Source of the DNA: JAUYQR01 sp963822435
Lineage (GTDB): Bacteria > Pseudomonadota > Alphaproteobacteria > Rhodobacterales > Rhodobacteraceae
Assembly: GCA_963822435.1 (NCBI GenBank)
Contig: CAWGHN010000004.1
Coordinates: 868,001-932,000, forward strand
DNA length: 64,000 nt
Direction of reading: 5' to 3'
In this document: positions 17,451 through 26,313 of the stretch, in pieces
Position numbering within the stretch: position 1 is the stretch's first letter
Layout: each line of letters begins with the position of its first letter
The notes under the pieces: model-generated
What the model saw: only the letters and a program-made list of their open reading frames with translations
What the model was told of the DNA's origin: nothing
The model's database searches: none
Made by a program: the position numbers and the translations under genes

Positions 17451-18083
17451 TCACTTGGACGTGTCGTCCGCCTTGCCACGGCTTTCAAGGATGCTGTCGA
17501 TCAACCCCCAGGCCTTGGCATCTTCGGCGGACATGAAGTTGTCACGCTCCAGCGCGGCTTCGACCGCCTCGTAGGTGTTGCCGGTGTGCTTGACGTAGAT
17601 CTCGTTCAGACGGCGCTTCAGTTTTTCCGTCTCGCGGGCGTGGATCATGATGTCGGTCGCCTGGCCCTGATAGCCGCCCGAGGGCTGGTGAACCATGACG
17701 CGGCTGTTCGGCAGTGAAAAGCGCATCCCCGGATGCCCCGCCGTCAGCAGCAAGGAGCCCATCGAGGCCGCCTGCCCGATGACCAGCGTCGAGACCTTCG
17801 GCTTGATGTACTGCATCGTGTCGTAGATCGAGAGGCCCGAGGTCACCACGCCGCCGGGCGAGTTGATGTACATCGAGATTTCCTTGGTCGGGTTTTCCGA
17901 TTCAAGGAACAGAAGCTGGGCACAGATCAGGCTGGACATGCCGTCATGCACCGGACCACCAAGGAAAATGATCCGCTCCTTCAGCATCCGGCTGAAGATG
18001 TCGTAGGCACGTTCGCCCCGGCTGGTCTGTTCGACGACCATGGGGACGAGGGTATTCATGTAGTGGTCTACCGGATCGCGCAT
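17451..18083 (-). CDS. clpP: ATP-dependent Clp protease proteolytic subunit ClpP
   Basis: This 210-residue serine protease subunit forms the tetradecameric chamber fed by ClpX or ClpA. The catalytic triad is visible: Ser107 in GQAASMGS, His132 in VMVHQPSGG, and Asp in the ERDNFMSAEDA region near residue 181. The oxyanion Gly segment is YINSPGG. The start ATG at 18083 begins MRDPVDHYMNTLVP, the usual alphaproteobacterial N-terminus; an upstream extension lacks similarity. clpX follows after a 136-nt gap containing a hairpin. Confidence 0.97.
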   Translation of the reverse strand: MRDPVDHYMNTLVPMVVEQTSRGERAYDIFSRMLKERIIFLGGPVHDGMSSLICAQLLFLESENPTKEISMYINSPGGVVTSGLSIYDTMQYIKPKVSTLVIGQAASMGSLLLTAGHPGMRFSLPNSRVMVHQPSGGYQGQATDIMIHARETEKLKRRLNEIYVKHTGNTYEAVEAALERDNFMSAEDAKAWGLIDSILESRGKADDTSK

Positions 18084-18229
18084 CTGAGCCCTGCCTCTGT
18101 CATTCGTGTCGGAATATCGCCTGAAGTGTTGCCAGAGTCTTAGTGGCGCGTCGCGGGGGCCGCAAGGGCGGGTCTGCAAAACGCGGCGAGCCGCCTTGCC
18201 GCAGCGCGCGGTCGGCTTAAACCCACTGC

Positions 18230-19399
18230 ATGACAGATTTCATTCCTCTTCCCACCCGCGCGGCAGGAATGGCGCGGCTGCACGACTTTGTGCCGCGTGC
18301 GGGGCTGGCCTACGCGGCGAACCGCAACCGCGACGTGGCGGGCCATCCGCATGTATCGGGCCTGTCGCCCTGGCTGCGGCACCGGCTGGTGACTGAGGCC
18401 GAGGTGATTGCAGCGGTGCAGTCGACGCATCCCGGCGGTGCGGACAAGTTTCTGGCCGAGGTCTGGTGGCGGACCTACTGGAAGGGCTGGCTGGAACTGC
18501 GCCCTGCGATCTGGTCGGGCTACCGGCAGGGGCTGCACGCGGCACTGGACCGGGTGCAGGTCGAAGCGGGCCTTCGGGCGCGATGGGAGGATGCCTGCGG
18601 GGGGCGCACCGGCATTGACGGGTTCGATCACTGGGCGCGGGAACTGAGAGCGACGGGCTATCTGCACAATCATGCGCGGATGTGGTTCGCCTCGATCTGG
18701 ATATTTACGCTGGGGTTGCCGTGGGAACTGGGGGCGGATTTCTTTCTGCGCCATTTGATCGACGGAGACCCCGCGTCGAACACGCTGAGCTGGCGGTGGG
18801 TCGCGGGGCTGCACACGCCGGGCAAGACCTATCTTGCGACGGCTGACAACATAGCGCGCAACACCGAAGGGCGATTTGCGCCTCAGGGGCTGGCAACAGT
18901 TGCCCTGCCGTTGCAGAGTACGCCGCACCCTGCCCCACGCCCGGCACCGTTGGGTGACACGCCCGACCCGACCGCACTGGCGTTGATCCTCATCACCGAG
19001 GAGGATTTGTCGGCCGAGCCGGTTGCGGCCTGCCCCGTCGCGGGGATTGCGGTGCTGAGCCATCCCGCCGGGCGGTCGCCGTTGGCCGTGGCGCCTGGCG
19101 TGCTGGCGTTCACCACAGCGGCCCTTGATGACGCGCTGGCGCGGCTGGCGGCGCCGCAGGCGCGACGGTTCGGGGCGGCAGAGCTTGCCGCGCTGGTCGA
19201 CCACGCGGCAGCCTTGGGCGCGCGCCAGATCGTGACGGCCCATGCCCCGGTCGGGCCGGTGGCGCGGCTGCTGGCCGAAGTGCAAAGGCTGGCCGAGCCG
19301 CGTGGCCTGTCACTGGTCAGGGTGCTGCGCCCGCATGACCGCGACGCGTGGCCCCATGCCACCCACGGCTTCTTTCGGTTTCGCGAGGCGGTGATGTGA
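18230..19399 (+). CDS. Photolyase/cryptochrome FAD-domain protein with permuted layout
   Basis: The 389-residue protein begins directly with the helical FAD-binding domain of photolyases (residues about 20-220). Motifs are FLAEVWWRTYWKGW, RATGYLHNHARMWFASIW, DPASNTLSWRWVAG and KTYLATADNIARNTEGRF. In ordinary photolyases an alpha/beta antenna domain precedes this region. Here the alpha/beta-like segment instead follows it (about 235-389; LALILITEEDL, LGARQIVTAHAPVGPVARLL). This resembles a circular permutation of the fold. DNA repair, light sensing or another flavin role cannot be decided. It diverges from clpP and converges on the CDP-alcohol transferase gene, 3 nt away. Confidence 0.82.
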   Translation: MTDFIPLPTRAAGMARLHDFVPRAGLAYAANRNRDVAGHPHVSGLSPWLRHRLVTEAEVIAAVQSTHPGGADKFLAEVWWRTYWKGWLELRPAIWSGYRQGLHAALDRVQVEAGLRARWEDACGGRTGIDGFDHWARELRATGYLHNHARMWFASIWIFTLGLPWELGADFFLRHLIDGDPASNTLSWRWVAGLHTPGKTYLATADNIARNTEGRFAPQGLATVALPLQSTPHPAPRPAPLGDTPDPTALALILITEEDLSAEPVAACPVAGIAVLSHPAGRSPLAVAPGVLAFTTAALDDALARLAAPQARRFGAAELAALVDHAAALGARQIVTAHAPVGPVARLLAEVQRLAEPRGLSLVRVLRPHDRDAWPHATHGFFRFREAVM

Positions 19400-19402
19400 C
19401 GG

Positions 19403-20014
19403 TCAGCGCCCGAACACGCGCCGCGCCAGAATGACGCGTGACACCGTGGTGACGATGCAAAGACTACCGAACACCCAAGCGGCCGGGACGAACAGGGCAG
19501 GCCACATCGCGATCACCAGAAAGAACGCGATGGTTTCGGTGCCCTCCAGCAGGCCCGAGGTGAAGTAGAGCGACTTTTCGCCCCGACTGCGGGTTTCCAG
19601 ACCACGCTTTGCCGCCAGCACCGCATAGCCCAGAAAGCTGGCGCCGTTGGCATAAAACGTTGCCAGCAGGAACGCCCCCGCCACGCCATTCACCGCCGGA
19701 TCGCGCAGCACGAAGGCCAGTGGCACCGCGCCGTAGAACACGAAATCGCAAACGATATCAAGAAAACCACCAAAATCGGTCTTGCCGCGCGCCCGCGCCA
19801 CCGCACCGTCCAATCCATCGGCCAGTCGGCTGGCAAGGATCGGCAGCACCACGATCAGACCCGCCTCTCCCGTGCCGATCAGCGCGGCGGCAAGCAGCCC
19901 GATGGCCAGCCCGGCAAGGGTCACGCCGTTTGCATGGGCCCCACGGTTGGCCAGCCAGACGCCGCCGCGATTAAGTGGCGCATCGATCAATCCGCGCATG
20001 AAACCGTCCAGCAT
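19403..20014 (-). CDS. CDP-alcohol phosphatidyltransferase family protein
   Basis: This 203-residue membrane enzyme has the CDP-alcohol motif in DGLDGAVARARGK followed by GGFLDIVCD (D-G-x2-A-R-x7-G-x3-D-x3-D, one residue shorter than the usual x8 spacing). About five hydrophobic segments follow. It would transfer a phosphatidyl group from CDP-diacylglycerol to an alcohol; the acceptor is not predictable. I chose ATG 20014 because GGAG lies 6 nt upstream and the protein then starts MLDGFMRGLIDAP; the frame stays open to 20173 with a GTG. The upstream 246-nt gap to the CAP gene shows no clear element. Confidence 0.83.
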   Translation of the reverse strand: MLDGFMRGLIDAPLNRGGVWLANRGAHANGVTLAGLAIGLLAAALIGTGEAGLIVVLPILASRLADGLDGAVARARGKTDFGGFLDIVCDFVFYGAVPLAFVLRDPAVNGVAGAFLLATFYANGASFLGYAVLAAKRGLETRSRGEKSLYFTSGLLEGTETIAFFLVIAMWPALFVPAAWVFGSLCIVTTVSRVILARRVFGR

Positions 20015-20260
20015 CCGTCGCTCCGCATCTGACGCCGGCGACAAGACCATGTCGCCCGTGACGAGGCCAGTCACATTGGCGTTGCCCGCTGCGCAAGGGT
20101 CTGCCGAAACGGGAGAACGCGGCCAGCGAAGCTTCGCCCCTCGCGTGCGACGCATCAACCCAACTATCGCCACACATCACATTTCCCGCCATCTTTTGCC
20201 TTAGTCTGGCCCCAGACTCCCGCAACGCTGCCGGTGTTGCCACCTGTGGGAGAAATCTCT

Positions 20261-20746
20261 ATGTCGTTCCGCCTGTCTTTTGCGGCTGCAATCACCGCTG
20301 CCGTCGTGTCGGTCACCGCTGCGCAAGCCGCCTGCAACATTCCGGCGAACTCCGGCGCGATGCAGGCCGAACTGATCGACCACCTGAATGCCGAGCGTGC
20401 CGCGCGCGGCCTGAAACCTCTGCGCCTGTCGCCCAGCCTTGACAAGGCGGCGCAGGGGCACGCCTGCGACAATGCCAAGCGCCAGTCGATCAGCCACGTA
20501 TCGTCGGACGGCAGCCAATTGCAGAATCGCCTGCGCCGGGCGGGCTATGCCTACAGGACCGCCGCCGAAAACACCGGGCGCGGCTTTGCCACCGGCAAGC
20601 GCGCCGTGGAATGGTGGATGAATTCACCCTACCACAAGAAAAACATTCTGATCGGCCAGATGCGTGACGTGGGCGTGGGCATTGCGATGAGCGCGGCCCC
20701 CGACAGCCGCCTGCATTGGATCATCGTGATGGGCAAATCGAAGTAG
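20261..20746 (+). CDS. CAP (SCP/PR-1) domain secreted protein
   Basis: This 161-residue protein has a Sec signal peptide (residues 1 to about 23, ending AAQAA) and one CAP domain. Typical elements are LIDHLNAERAARGLKPL, ACDNAKRQSISHVSSDG (first His), TAAENTGRGF (Glu) and MNSPYHKKNIL (second His), so the conserved cavity His/Glu set is present. CAP proteins are extracytoplasmic; bacterial roles are largely undefined. The ATG at 20261 is preceded by GGGAGA. It converges on the kinase gene, 3 nt away. Confidence 0.87.
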   Translation: MSFRLSFAAAITAAVVSVTAAQAACNIPANSGAMQAELIDHLNAERAARGLKPLRLSPSLDKAAQGHACDNAKRQSISHVSSDGSQLQNRLRRAGYAYRTAAENTGRGFATGKRAVEWWMNSPYHKKNILIGQMRDVGVGIAMSAAPDSRLHWIIVMGKSK

Positions 20747-20749
20747 GCG

Positions 20750-22072
20750 TCAGCGCGCGATCTGCAATTCGGCCTTGAGGCCGCCCATTCGGTCACTGTG
20801 CAAAAGGCGCAACATACCGCCATGGCTCATCGCGATATCGGCCGCGATCGAGAGGCCAAGTCCTACCCCGCCGCCCCGGTTTGGGTCGCGCGCACTGTCC
20901 AGCCGGGAAAACGGCCGCAGCGCCTCATCGCGCTGATCGGGCGGGATGCCGGGACCGTCATCTTCGACCGCGATACGCAGCGCAGTGTCGGAAAACTGAA
21001 GTGACACCTCGACGCGCCGCCCGAAGCGCTGCGCATTGCCGATCAGGTTCTCAACCGCCCGCGTCACCGCCTGCGGCCGCATCATCACCGGGGATACCCT
21101 GCCCTCAACCACCGCCAGCGTGACAACCCCACCACCGCGCCCGGCCGCTGCGACCACGCCGCTGACCAATGCCACGGCATCGAAAGCGATCATCTGCTCC
21201 ATCGCATCGCCGCGCGCAAAGGACAGGAATTCGTCAACCATGCGTTCCATCTGGGTCACATCGGCCAGCAGTGCCTTGACGTCGTCATCCTCGGGCATCA
21301 GCGACAGACCGAGCTTGAGCCGTGTCAGCGGTGTGCGCAGATCGTGGCTGACCCCCGACAGCATCAACGTGCGCTGTTCGATCTGGCGTTCGATCCGGGC
21401 GCGCATGTCAAGAAAGGCGCGCCCGGCTGCCCGCACCTCCAGCGCGCCGCGCGGACGGTAGGTGACGGCGCGACCCTTGCCAAAATCCTTCGCCGCCTCG
21501 GCCAGCCGGGTGATCGGCCGCAACTGGTTGCGCAAGAAGGCGTAGGAAATCACCGTCATCAGAATCGAGGTGAAGATCATCAGCACCAAAAGCTGATGCG
21601 GATTGGTTGCGGCCATCCGGCTGCGGGGCAACTTGACCTGCACCGGGCCTTGCGGGCTGTCGAACAGCAGGTTCATCACCCGCTCGGGGTCGGTCACGTC
21701 GGCCGCCCTGAGGCCGGGCAACTGGGTGCGCAGAGTGTCGATGATGACGCCGCCCGACAGATCGAACGCACCGCGACGGTCGGCGGTCGGCGCATCGGGG
21801 CCGGCAGGCAGCGTGACCGTCAACTCCAGCGGCCCGCCAACCGCTACGGCCCGCTGCTTTGCTTCGGCAAGCGATGTGCCCTTGGCCACCTCTTCGAGAA
21901 GAAAGCCGAGGTCGATTGCCACACCTTGCGTCATCTGCCGGGTGACGCCTTCATAATGGCGCTGGATGAATGCGGTGGACACGACAAGCTGGATCGCGAC
22001 GATGGGCACGATCAGGATCAGGGCGGCACGCCCGTAAAGGCTGCGCGGGAGGATACGTGGAAACAGAGCCAT
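20750..22072 (-). CDS. EnvZ-type sensor histidine kinase without adjacent regulator
   Basis: This 440-residue protein has one helix near residues 12-35, a periplasmic domain, a second helix near 165-185, HAMP, then HisKA with LSGVSHDLRTPLTRLKLGL (phospho-His), N-box VENLIGNAQRF and G-boxes EDDGPGIP and GGGVGLGLSIA. The layout is that of EnvZ. No response-regulator gene neighbours it, so the partner is elsewhere. ATG 22072 is the best start. It makes the 5' end overlap the divergent MBL gene by 16 nt, and no strong ribosome site is visible. Confidence 0.88.
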   Translation of the reverse strand: MALFPRILPRSLYGRAALILIVPIVAIQLVVSTAFIQRHYEGVTRQMTQGVAIDLGFLLEEVAKGTSLAEAKQRAVAVGGPLELTVTLPAGPDAPTADRRGAFDLSGGVIIDTLRTQLPGLRAADVTDPERVMNLLFDSPQGPVQVKLPRSRMAATNPHQLLVLMIFTSILMTVISYAFLRNQLRPITRLAEAAKDFGKGRAVTYRPRGALEVRAAGRAFLDMRARIERQIEQRTLMLSGVSHDLRTPLTRLKLGLSLMPEDDDVKALLADVTQMERMVDEFLSFARGDAMEQMIAFDAVALVSGVVAAAGRGGGVVTLAVVEGRVSPVMMRPQAVTRAVENLIGNAQRFGRRVEVSLQFSDTALRIAVEDDGPGIPPDQRDEALRPFSRLDSARDPNRGGGVGLGLSIAADIAMSHGGMLRLLHSDRMGGLKAELQIAR

Positions 22073-23004
22073 CGCCCGAAAGCCTAGCCGCAGCGCCGGC
22101 GCTTGGAAAGGCCGGTCTGGCCGAAGCCATCGCCGACCCGGAGCTGCGGGTGCGCCGGGTGCGCGCAGCCAATCCGTCGCCCCTGACCGCAAGCGGCACC
22201 AACAGCTACATCATCGGCAGCGGTGATGTGGCGATCATCGACCCTGGACCGGCGCTGCCCGGGCATCTGGACGCGATCATCGCGGCACTCGAGACTGGCG
22301 AGAGGGTCAGCCATATCGTCGTGACCCACGCACACCTTGACCATTCCGCGCTGGCACCGGCCTTGGCCGCCCGGACCGGGGCAGAGGTGCTGGCTTTCGG
22401 GCGTGCGACCGACGGGCGCAGCGCGGTGATGGCGCGATGGATTGCAGGTGGCGCTGCACCGGGAGGCGGCGAAGGACTGGACCACGGCTTCCGCCCGGAC
22501 CGGCGCCTCGCAGACGGCGAAACCCTTTCCGGCGCGACATGGTCGGTCACGGCTGTGCATACGCCGGGCCACATCGGCGGCCACCTCTGCCTTGCGGCAG
22601 GCGACCTTCTGTTCAGCGGCGATCACGTGATGGGTTGGGCAAGCAGCCTCGTCTCGCCGCCCGACGGCGACATGACGGATTACATGGCATCCCTCGCACG
22701 GCTGCAGACCGGGGCGTGGCGCCGCCTGCTGCCGGGGCATGGCGAGCCGGTGGATACCCCCGCCGACCGCATCGACGCACTTCTTGCCCACCGCCGTGCC
22801 CGCGAGGCCGCAATCCGCACCGCATTGGACAGCGGCCCGATGGGCTTGGCCGCACTGACGGCGCGCGTCTATACCGACACGCCGGAAAGTCTGATGCCAG
22901 CAGCTCGCCGCAACACCCTGGCGCATCTGATTGATCTGCATGGCAGAAATCTGGTCAGTGCCACGCCAGCACCTGGCCCGGAAGCGATTTTCCAGACCGC
23001 ATGA
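22057..23004 (+). CDS. MBL-fold metallo-hydrolase
   Basis: This 315-residue metallo-beta-lactamase-fold protein has the zinc motif VTHAHLDHSAL (HxHxDH), a further His in HTPGHIGGHL, Asp in FSGDHVMGW and a last His in LLPGHGEPV. The C-terminal part is a winged-helix-like tail. This layout resembles LACTB2/glyoxalase-II-like hydrolases; the substrate is unknown. The start is taken as GTG 22057 because GGGAGGA lies 3-9 nt upstream; an ATG at 21970 would add an unconserved Arg-rich stretch. Confidence 0.85.
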   Translation: METEPSPESLAAAPALGKAGLAEAIADPELRVRRVRAANPSPLTASGTNSYIIGSGDVAIIDPGPALPGHLDAIIAALETGERVSHIVVTHAHLDHSALAPALAARTGAEVLAFGRATDGRSAVMARWIAGGAAPGGGEGLDHGFRPDRRLADGETLSGATWSVTAVHTPGHIGGHLCLAAGDLLFSGDHVMGWASSLVSPPDGDMTDYMASLARLQTGAWRRLLPGHGEPVDTPADRIDALLAHRRAREAAIRTALDSGPMGLAALTARVYTDTPESLMPAARRNTLAHLIDLHGRNLVSATPAPGPEAIFQTA

Positions 23005-23034
23005 GCAAACCCGCAGTTTTGCCGGTTTTGCCCC

Positions 23035-23063
23035 TTGCCGCCCTATACACACCTTGCTATACG
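23035..23063 (+). promoter_or_regulatory. Sigma-70-like promoter of tRNA-Asn
   Basis: TTGCCG (23035-23040) and TATACG (23058-23063) are spaced by exactly 17 bp and end 10 nt before the tRNA, fitting a start near 23070. This is position- and motif-based only. Confidence 0.65.
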
Positions 23064-23073
23064 GCCCCCGTGT

Positions 23074-23148
23074 TCCGGCGTAGCTCAGCGGTAGAGCAGT
23101 TGACTGTTAATCAATTGGTCGTAGGTTCGATCCCTACCGCCGGAGCCA
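23074..23148 (+). tRNA. tRNA-Asn (anticodon GTT), CCA encoded
   Basis: A complete cloverleaf is visible. The 7-bp acceptor is TCCGGCG (23074-23080) with CGCCGGA (23138-23144), followed by discriminator G and an encoded CCA. The D-arm is GCTCAGCGGTAGAGC. The anticodon stem GTTGA/TCAAT encloses CTGTTAA, giving anticodon GTT. The T-arm is GTAGGTTCGATCCCTAC. It stands alone and is followed by its own terminator. Confidence 0.98.
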
Positions 23149-23177
23149 AAGCTTCCTAGCTACATAAAGAAGATAAA

Positions 23178-23210
23178 CGGGCGATCACTTTCGCCCGCTT
23201 CGTTCATTTT
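23178..23210 (+). terminator. Intrinsic terminator after tRNA-Asn
   Basis: A 7-bp stem (CGGGCGA with TCGCCCG, 6-nt loop) is followed by CTTCGTTCATTTT, 30 nt after the tRNA. Position and T-rich tail fit Rho-independent termination. Confidence 0.7.
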
Positions 23211-23307
23211 GCCCATGTTCAAGATTGGTTTACCGCAGACCCAGGCTTCGGCAAGACTATCCACGGTGGGCTCGCGTTTCGGGTGCGGCCGAGGGGCAAA
23301 GACGGCG

Positions 23308-25788
23308 TCATTCATCTGTGTCGGTCTCTGGGCCTGTGTCCGAAGGTTTCATGAAATCGCGCAGAGCATTGGCGAAATCCCTGAGCCGCGTCTCGACATT
23401 GGCGTTCACCGAGCCGTCCTCGAAAGCGCCGTTGCCGCTGCGGGCGCCTGCAGGCAGGCCGGTCAACACTTCCATCGCCTCGTCAATGTGGGAGATCGCA
23501 TAGATCCTAAACCGGCCCTGCGCCACGGCCTCGATCACATCGGCGCGCAGCATCAGGTTGCGGACATTGCGGCGCGGGATCAGCACGCCCTGCTGGCCGG
23601 TAAGACCGCCTTTGCTACAGGTGTCGAAGAAGCCTTCGATCTTTTCGTTGACCCCGCCGATCGGTTGCACCTCGCCCATCTGGTTGATCGAACCGGTAAT
23701 CGCGAGCGATTGCGAAATCGGGATGCCGGCCAATGCCGACAAGAGTGCACAAAGCTCGGCTGCCGAGGCGCTGTCGCCTTCTACCTCGCCGTAACTTTGT
23801 TCGAACCCCAGACTGGCCCAAAGCGAAAGGGGAACGTCGCTCGCATAGTGTGTGGCAAGATAGGACGACAGGATCAGCACGCCCTTGGAATGGATCGGCC
23901 CGCCCATCCTCACTTCCCGCTCGATGTCGATGACCTTTCCGCTGCCCATGCGCACCCGTGCCGTGATGCGCACCGGCAGACCAAAGCTGAAAGGCCCGCT
24001 GCTGGTGACGGTAAGTCCGTTGACCTGCCCGACATGACTGCCCGACGTGGAGATGATCAGCGTGCCTTCATGGATCAGGTCTTGCAGGCGTTCGCGCGCC
24101 CTGTCTGTGCGATGCTCGGCTGCCGCGCGGGCTGCGGCGACCTGTTCGGCGTCAATGACGGGTTTGCCGCCGGACGCGGCAAGAAAGTCGGCCTCGCGCA
24201 ACAGATCCCACAAGGCACCGATCCGCAACGACATCCGGCCCTGATCCTCGGCGGCACGGGCCGCAACGTCGACAAGCGCGGCCACCCCGTCACGGGTGAC
24301 CGGGCGAAGGTCGTCTCGCTTGCATGCTCCGGCGACCATGCGGGCGAACAGGACCACGCTTTCGGGCGTTCGGGGCATGTCGGGACTGAAATCGGCCCCA
24401 ACCTTGAACAAGCGCCCGAAATCGGGATCGTGCAGCGTCAGCAACAGGTGCAGCAGCGCGTCACCAACCAGCACCACCCGCACTTGCAGCGGGATCGGCT
24501 CCGGTTCAAGGGAGCCGGTCGAGATCAGGCTCAGCATTTCAGCGGCAGAGCTGATCCTGATGGCACGCGTTTCCAGACAGCGCTTCAGCGCCTCCCATGC
24601 GAGGGGTTCACTGAGCAACCGCATTGCATCGAGAACAAGAAAGCCTCCGTTCGCCCGATGCAGCGCACCAGGCCGGATCAGCGTGAAATCAGTGACCAGC
24701 GCACCCATCGTCGAGATATGATCCAGCTTGCCGATCAGATTTGCCAACGATGGCAAAGGCTCGGTGACAATCGGGGCGCCGGCTGCGGTTGAAGGATCGT
24801 TCGAGACCATGACGTTGACGGCATAGCGGTGAAGTGCTGGGTCTTCGTGGACACCCGTCCTGGCCACTGGAAACGGACCTTCCTGCCGTCGATTGCCCAG
24901 ACTGAGAAACAAATCGGCGTTTTCGATCAGATCCGCCCGCAGTGCTGACAGGTGCTGCGTGATCGCCTCGATGCCACTGAACGCGGCAGACACGCTTTCC
25001 AGCGCATCATCCACCGCCTGAGTGGCCATTTCGGCGTTCAAGAGGGCAACTGCCGCGCGATGGTCCTTTTCCAGTCGTGGGATCGACTTGAGATACTTTT
25101 CAAGATCCCTCTCGGTCAGATCGACGGCGGCTTCGATCTTGTGGCGCTCGTCTTCGGTCAGCTTGGCAAAGTCATCCGGTTTGATCACCTCGCCGTTGCG
25201 CACACCCGCGATGGCGAACCCCATCGGCGTTCGCAGGATCGTCACGTTGCGCTGATGCGATTTTTCCACCAGCTTTTCGAAGGTGTCCTGTTTGCGCGCT
25301 GCCAGCCGCTGCTCGAAGCTGCTTCTGCGGCTTTGGTATTGCTCCGAGTCGAAAAGGGCAGGAATGTCGTTGGCCAGATCATCGACCAACGCTTGCATTG
25401 CCTTTTGCAAAGGTCGCGCGGTACCGGGTGGCATTGCGACAGCCTTGGGCCGATCCGGACCGGCAAAGTCATTCACGTAGACCCAGTCCGATGGAACCGG
25501 TCGTGTTGCTGCTTCGGCTTCGAGCAGGGTTTGCACTGCCGAATGGCGCCCTGCCCCGCTGGGACCAAGGACAAACAGGTTGAAGTCGGAATGTCGGATC
25601 CGCGCCGCCGTGCGGATTGCACCCAAGGCGCGATCCTGCCCGATCAGACTGTTCAAGGGTTCCAAAGACGCTGTGGTCTTGAAATCCAGCAGGTCTGGAT
25701 CGCAACAGACCTTCAGGTCGTTCATCGTAAGCAGGGACGCTGTAGCGGCGCGGTCCGTGGCTTCGCTGCTGGCTGATCTGCGGACCAT
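23308..25788 (-). CDS. Lon-like protease with degenerate ATPase motifs
   Basis: This 826-residue protein has a C-terminal Lon peptidase domain with a Ser-Lys dyad: Ser673 in GDSASAAEL and Lys716 in GGVNEKIEGFFD, spaced 43 residues as in E. coli Lon. The N-terminal AAA-like module has GPSGAGRHS (about 75-83), where the Walker A Lys is Arg, and FLVLDA instead of a canonical Walker B DE. A long helical insertion (about 140-300) sits in the AAA module. This is the YcbZ/LonB-like group, not housekeeping Lon. ATG 25788 is used; ATG 25725 is an alternative with a poorer ribosome site. The acidic tail is probably disordered. Confidence 0.87.
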   Translation of the reverse strand: MVRRSASSEATDRAATASLLTMNDLKVCCDPDLLDFKTTASLEPLNSLIGQDRALGAIRTAARIRHSDFNLFVLGPSGAGRHSAVQTLLEAEAATRPVPSDWVYVNDFAGPDRPKAVAMPPGTARPLQKAMQALVDDLANDIPALFDSEQYQSRRSSFEQRLAARKQDTFEKLVEKSHQRNVTILRTPMGFAIAGVRNGEVIKPDDFAKLTEDERHKIEAAVDLTERDLEKYLKSIPRLEKDHRAAVALLNAEMATQAVDDALESVSAAFSGIEAITQHLSALRADLIENADLFLSLGNRRQEGPFPVARTGVHEDPALHRYAVNVMVSNDPSTAAGAPIVTEPLPSLANLIGKLDHISTMGALVTDFTLIRPGALHRANGGFLVLDAMRLLSEPLAWEALKRCLETRAIRISSAAEMLSLISTGSLEPEPIPLQVRVVLVGDALLHLLLTLHDPDFGRLFKVGADFSPDMPRTPESVVLFARMVAGACKRDDLRPVTRDGVAALVDVAARAAEDQGRMSLRIGALWDLLREADFLAASGGKPVIDAEQVAAARAAAEHRTDRARERLQDLIHEGTLIISTSGSHVGQVNGLTVTSSGPFSFGLPVRITARVRMGSGKVIDIEREVRMGGPIHSKGVLILSSYLATHYASDVPLSLWASLGFEQSYGEVEGDSASAAELCALLSALAGIPISQSLAITGSINQMGEVQPIGGVNEKIEGFFDTCSKGGLTGQQGVLIPRRNVRNLMLRADVIEAVAQGRFRIYAISHIDEAMEVLTGLPAGARSGNGAFEDGSVNANVETRLRDFANALRDFMKPSDTGPETDTDE

Positions 25789-25924
25789 TCATGCTGCCTT
25801 TGTCGCTTGCCGTCGATCCGACCGAGCCAGACAGACAGACGCAAGGCGCGGCTCTGGCGTTCAATCGGGCATAAGGCCGAACTCTTTCGGCCACATTGAC
25901 AAAGATCAATGAGGCTTGGGTCCG

Positions 25925-26296
25925 TTATGTGTCCGGGTCTTTCTCGGGGGTCAAAAGGAGGGCGATCAGTGCCGCAATCCCAACCCCGGCTGCGGCCCAC
26001 GCCTCCAGCCGCTGTCTATTCTTGTTCGGCATCAGCAGAAGGACGAGATCGACCAGCATCGTCAACCATGCCGCTGCTTGCCGCCGTTTCGCCGCGGCCC
26101 GCGCCTGTGCCCGCAGGACGAGGGCAATCGTCAAGGCCAATCCAAAGAACCCCAGACCAACGAGCCCCAGCGCACCGGGAAGCCCCGTCACCGGAACCAA
26201 CGCCGCAATCGCAGCGCCAACCAGAAGCACCCCGCCGGCGAGGCCTGCAAGCACCATCATCAGGGCCAGCCCGATCTGCACGCCGATCCGTGCCAT
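25925..26296 (-). CDS. Small membrane protein, phage-holin-family-like
   Basis: This 123-residue protein has three strongly hydrophobic segments (about 5-30, 35-62 and 95-115) and a basic Arg/Ala-rich loop between the second and third. It resembles the phage holin family / DUF1469 proteins found beside DUF883 genes, which are chromosomal and not phage. Start ATG 26296 lies 17 nt after the DUF883 stop; an upstream ATG at 26359 would overlap that gene by 46 nt. The pair probably acts at the inner membrane under stress. The function is unproven. Confidence 0.7.
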   Translation of the reverse strand: MARIGVQIGLALMMVLAGLAGGVLLVGAAIAALVPVTGLPGALGLVGLGFFGLALTIALVLRAQARAAAKRRQAAAWLTMLVDLVLLLMPNKNRQRLEAWAAAGVGIAALIALLLTPEKDPDT

Positions 26297-26313
26297 CACC
26301 GCGCGACCGCGGC

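Noticed and set aside
23209..24792. 527-residue plus-strand frame opposite the Lon-like gene
   Set aside because: Antisense shadow of a protein with an intact Ser-Lys dyad.
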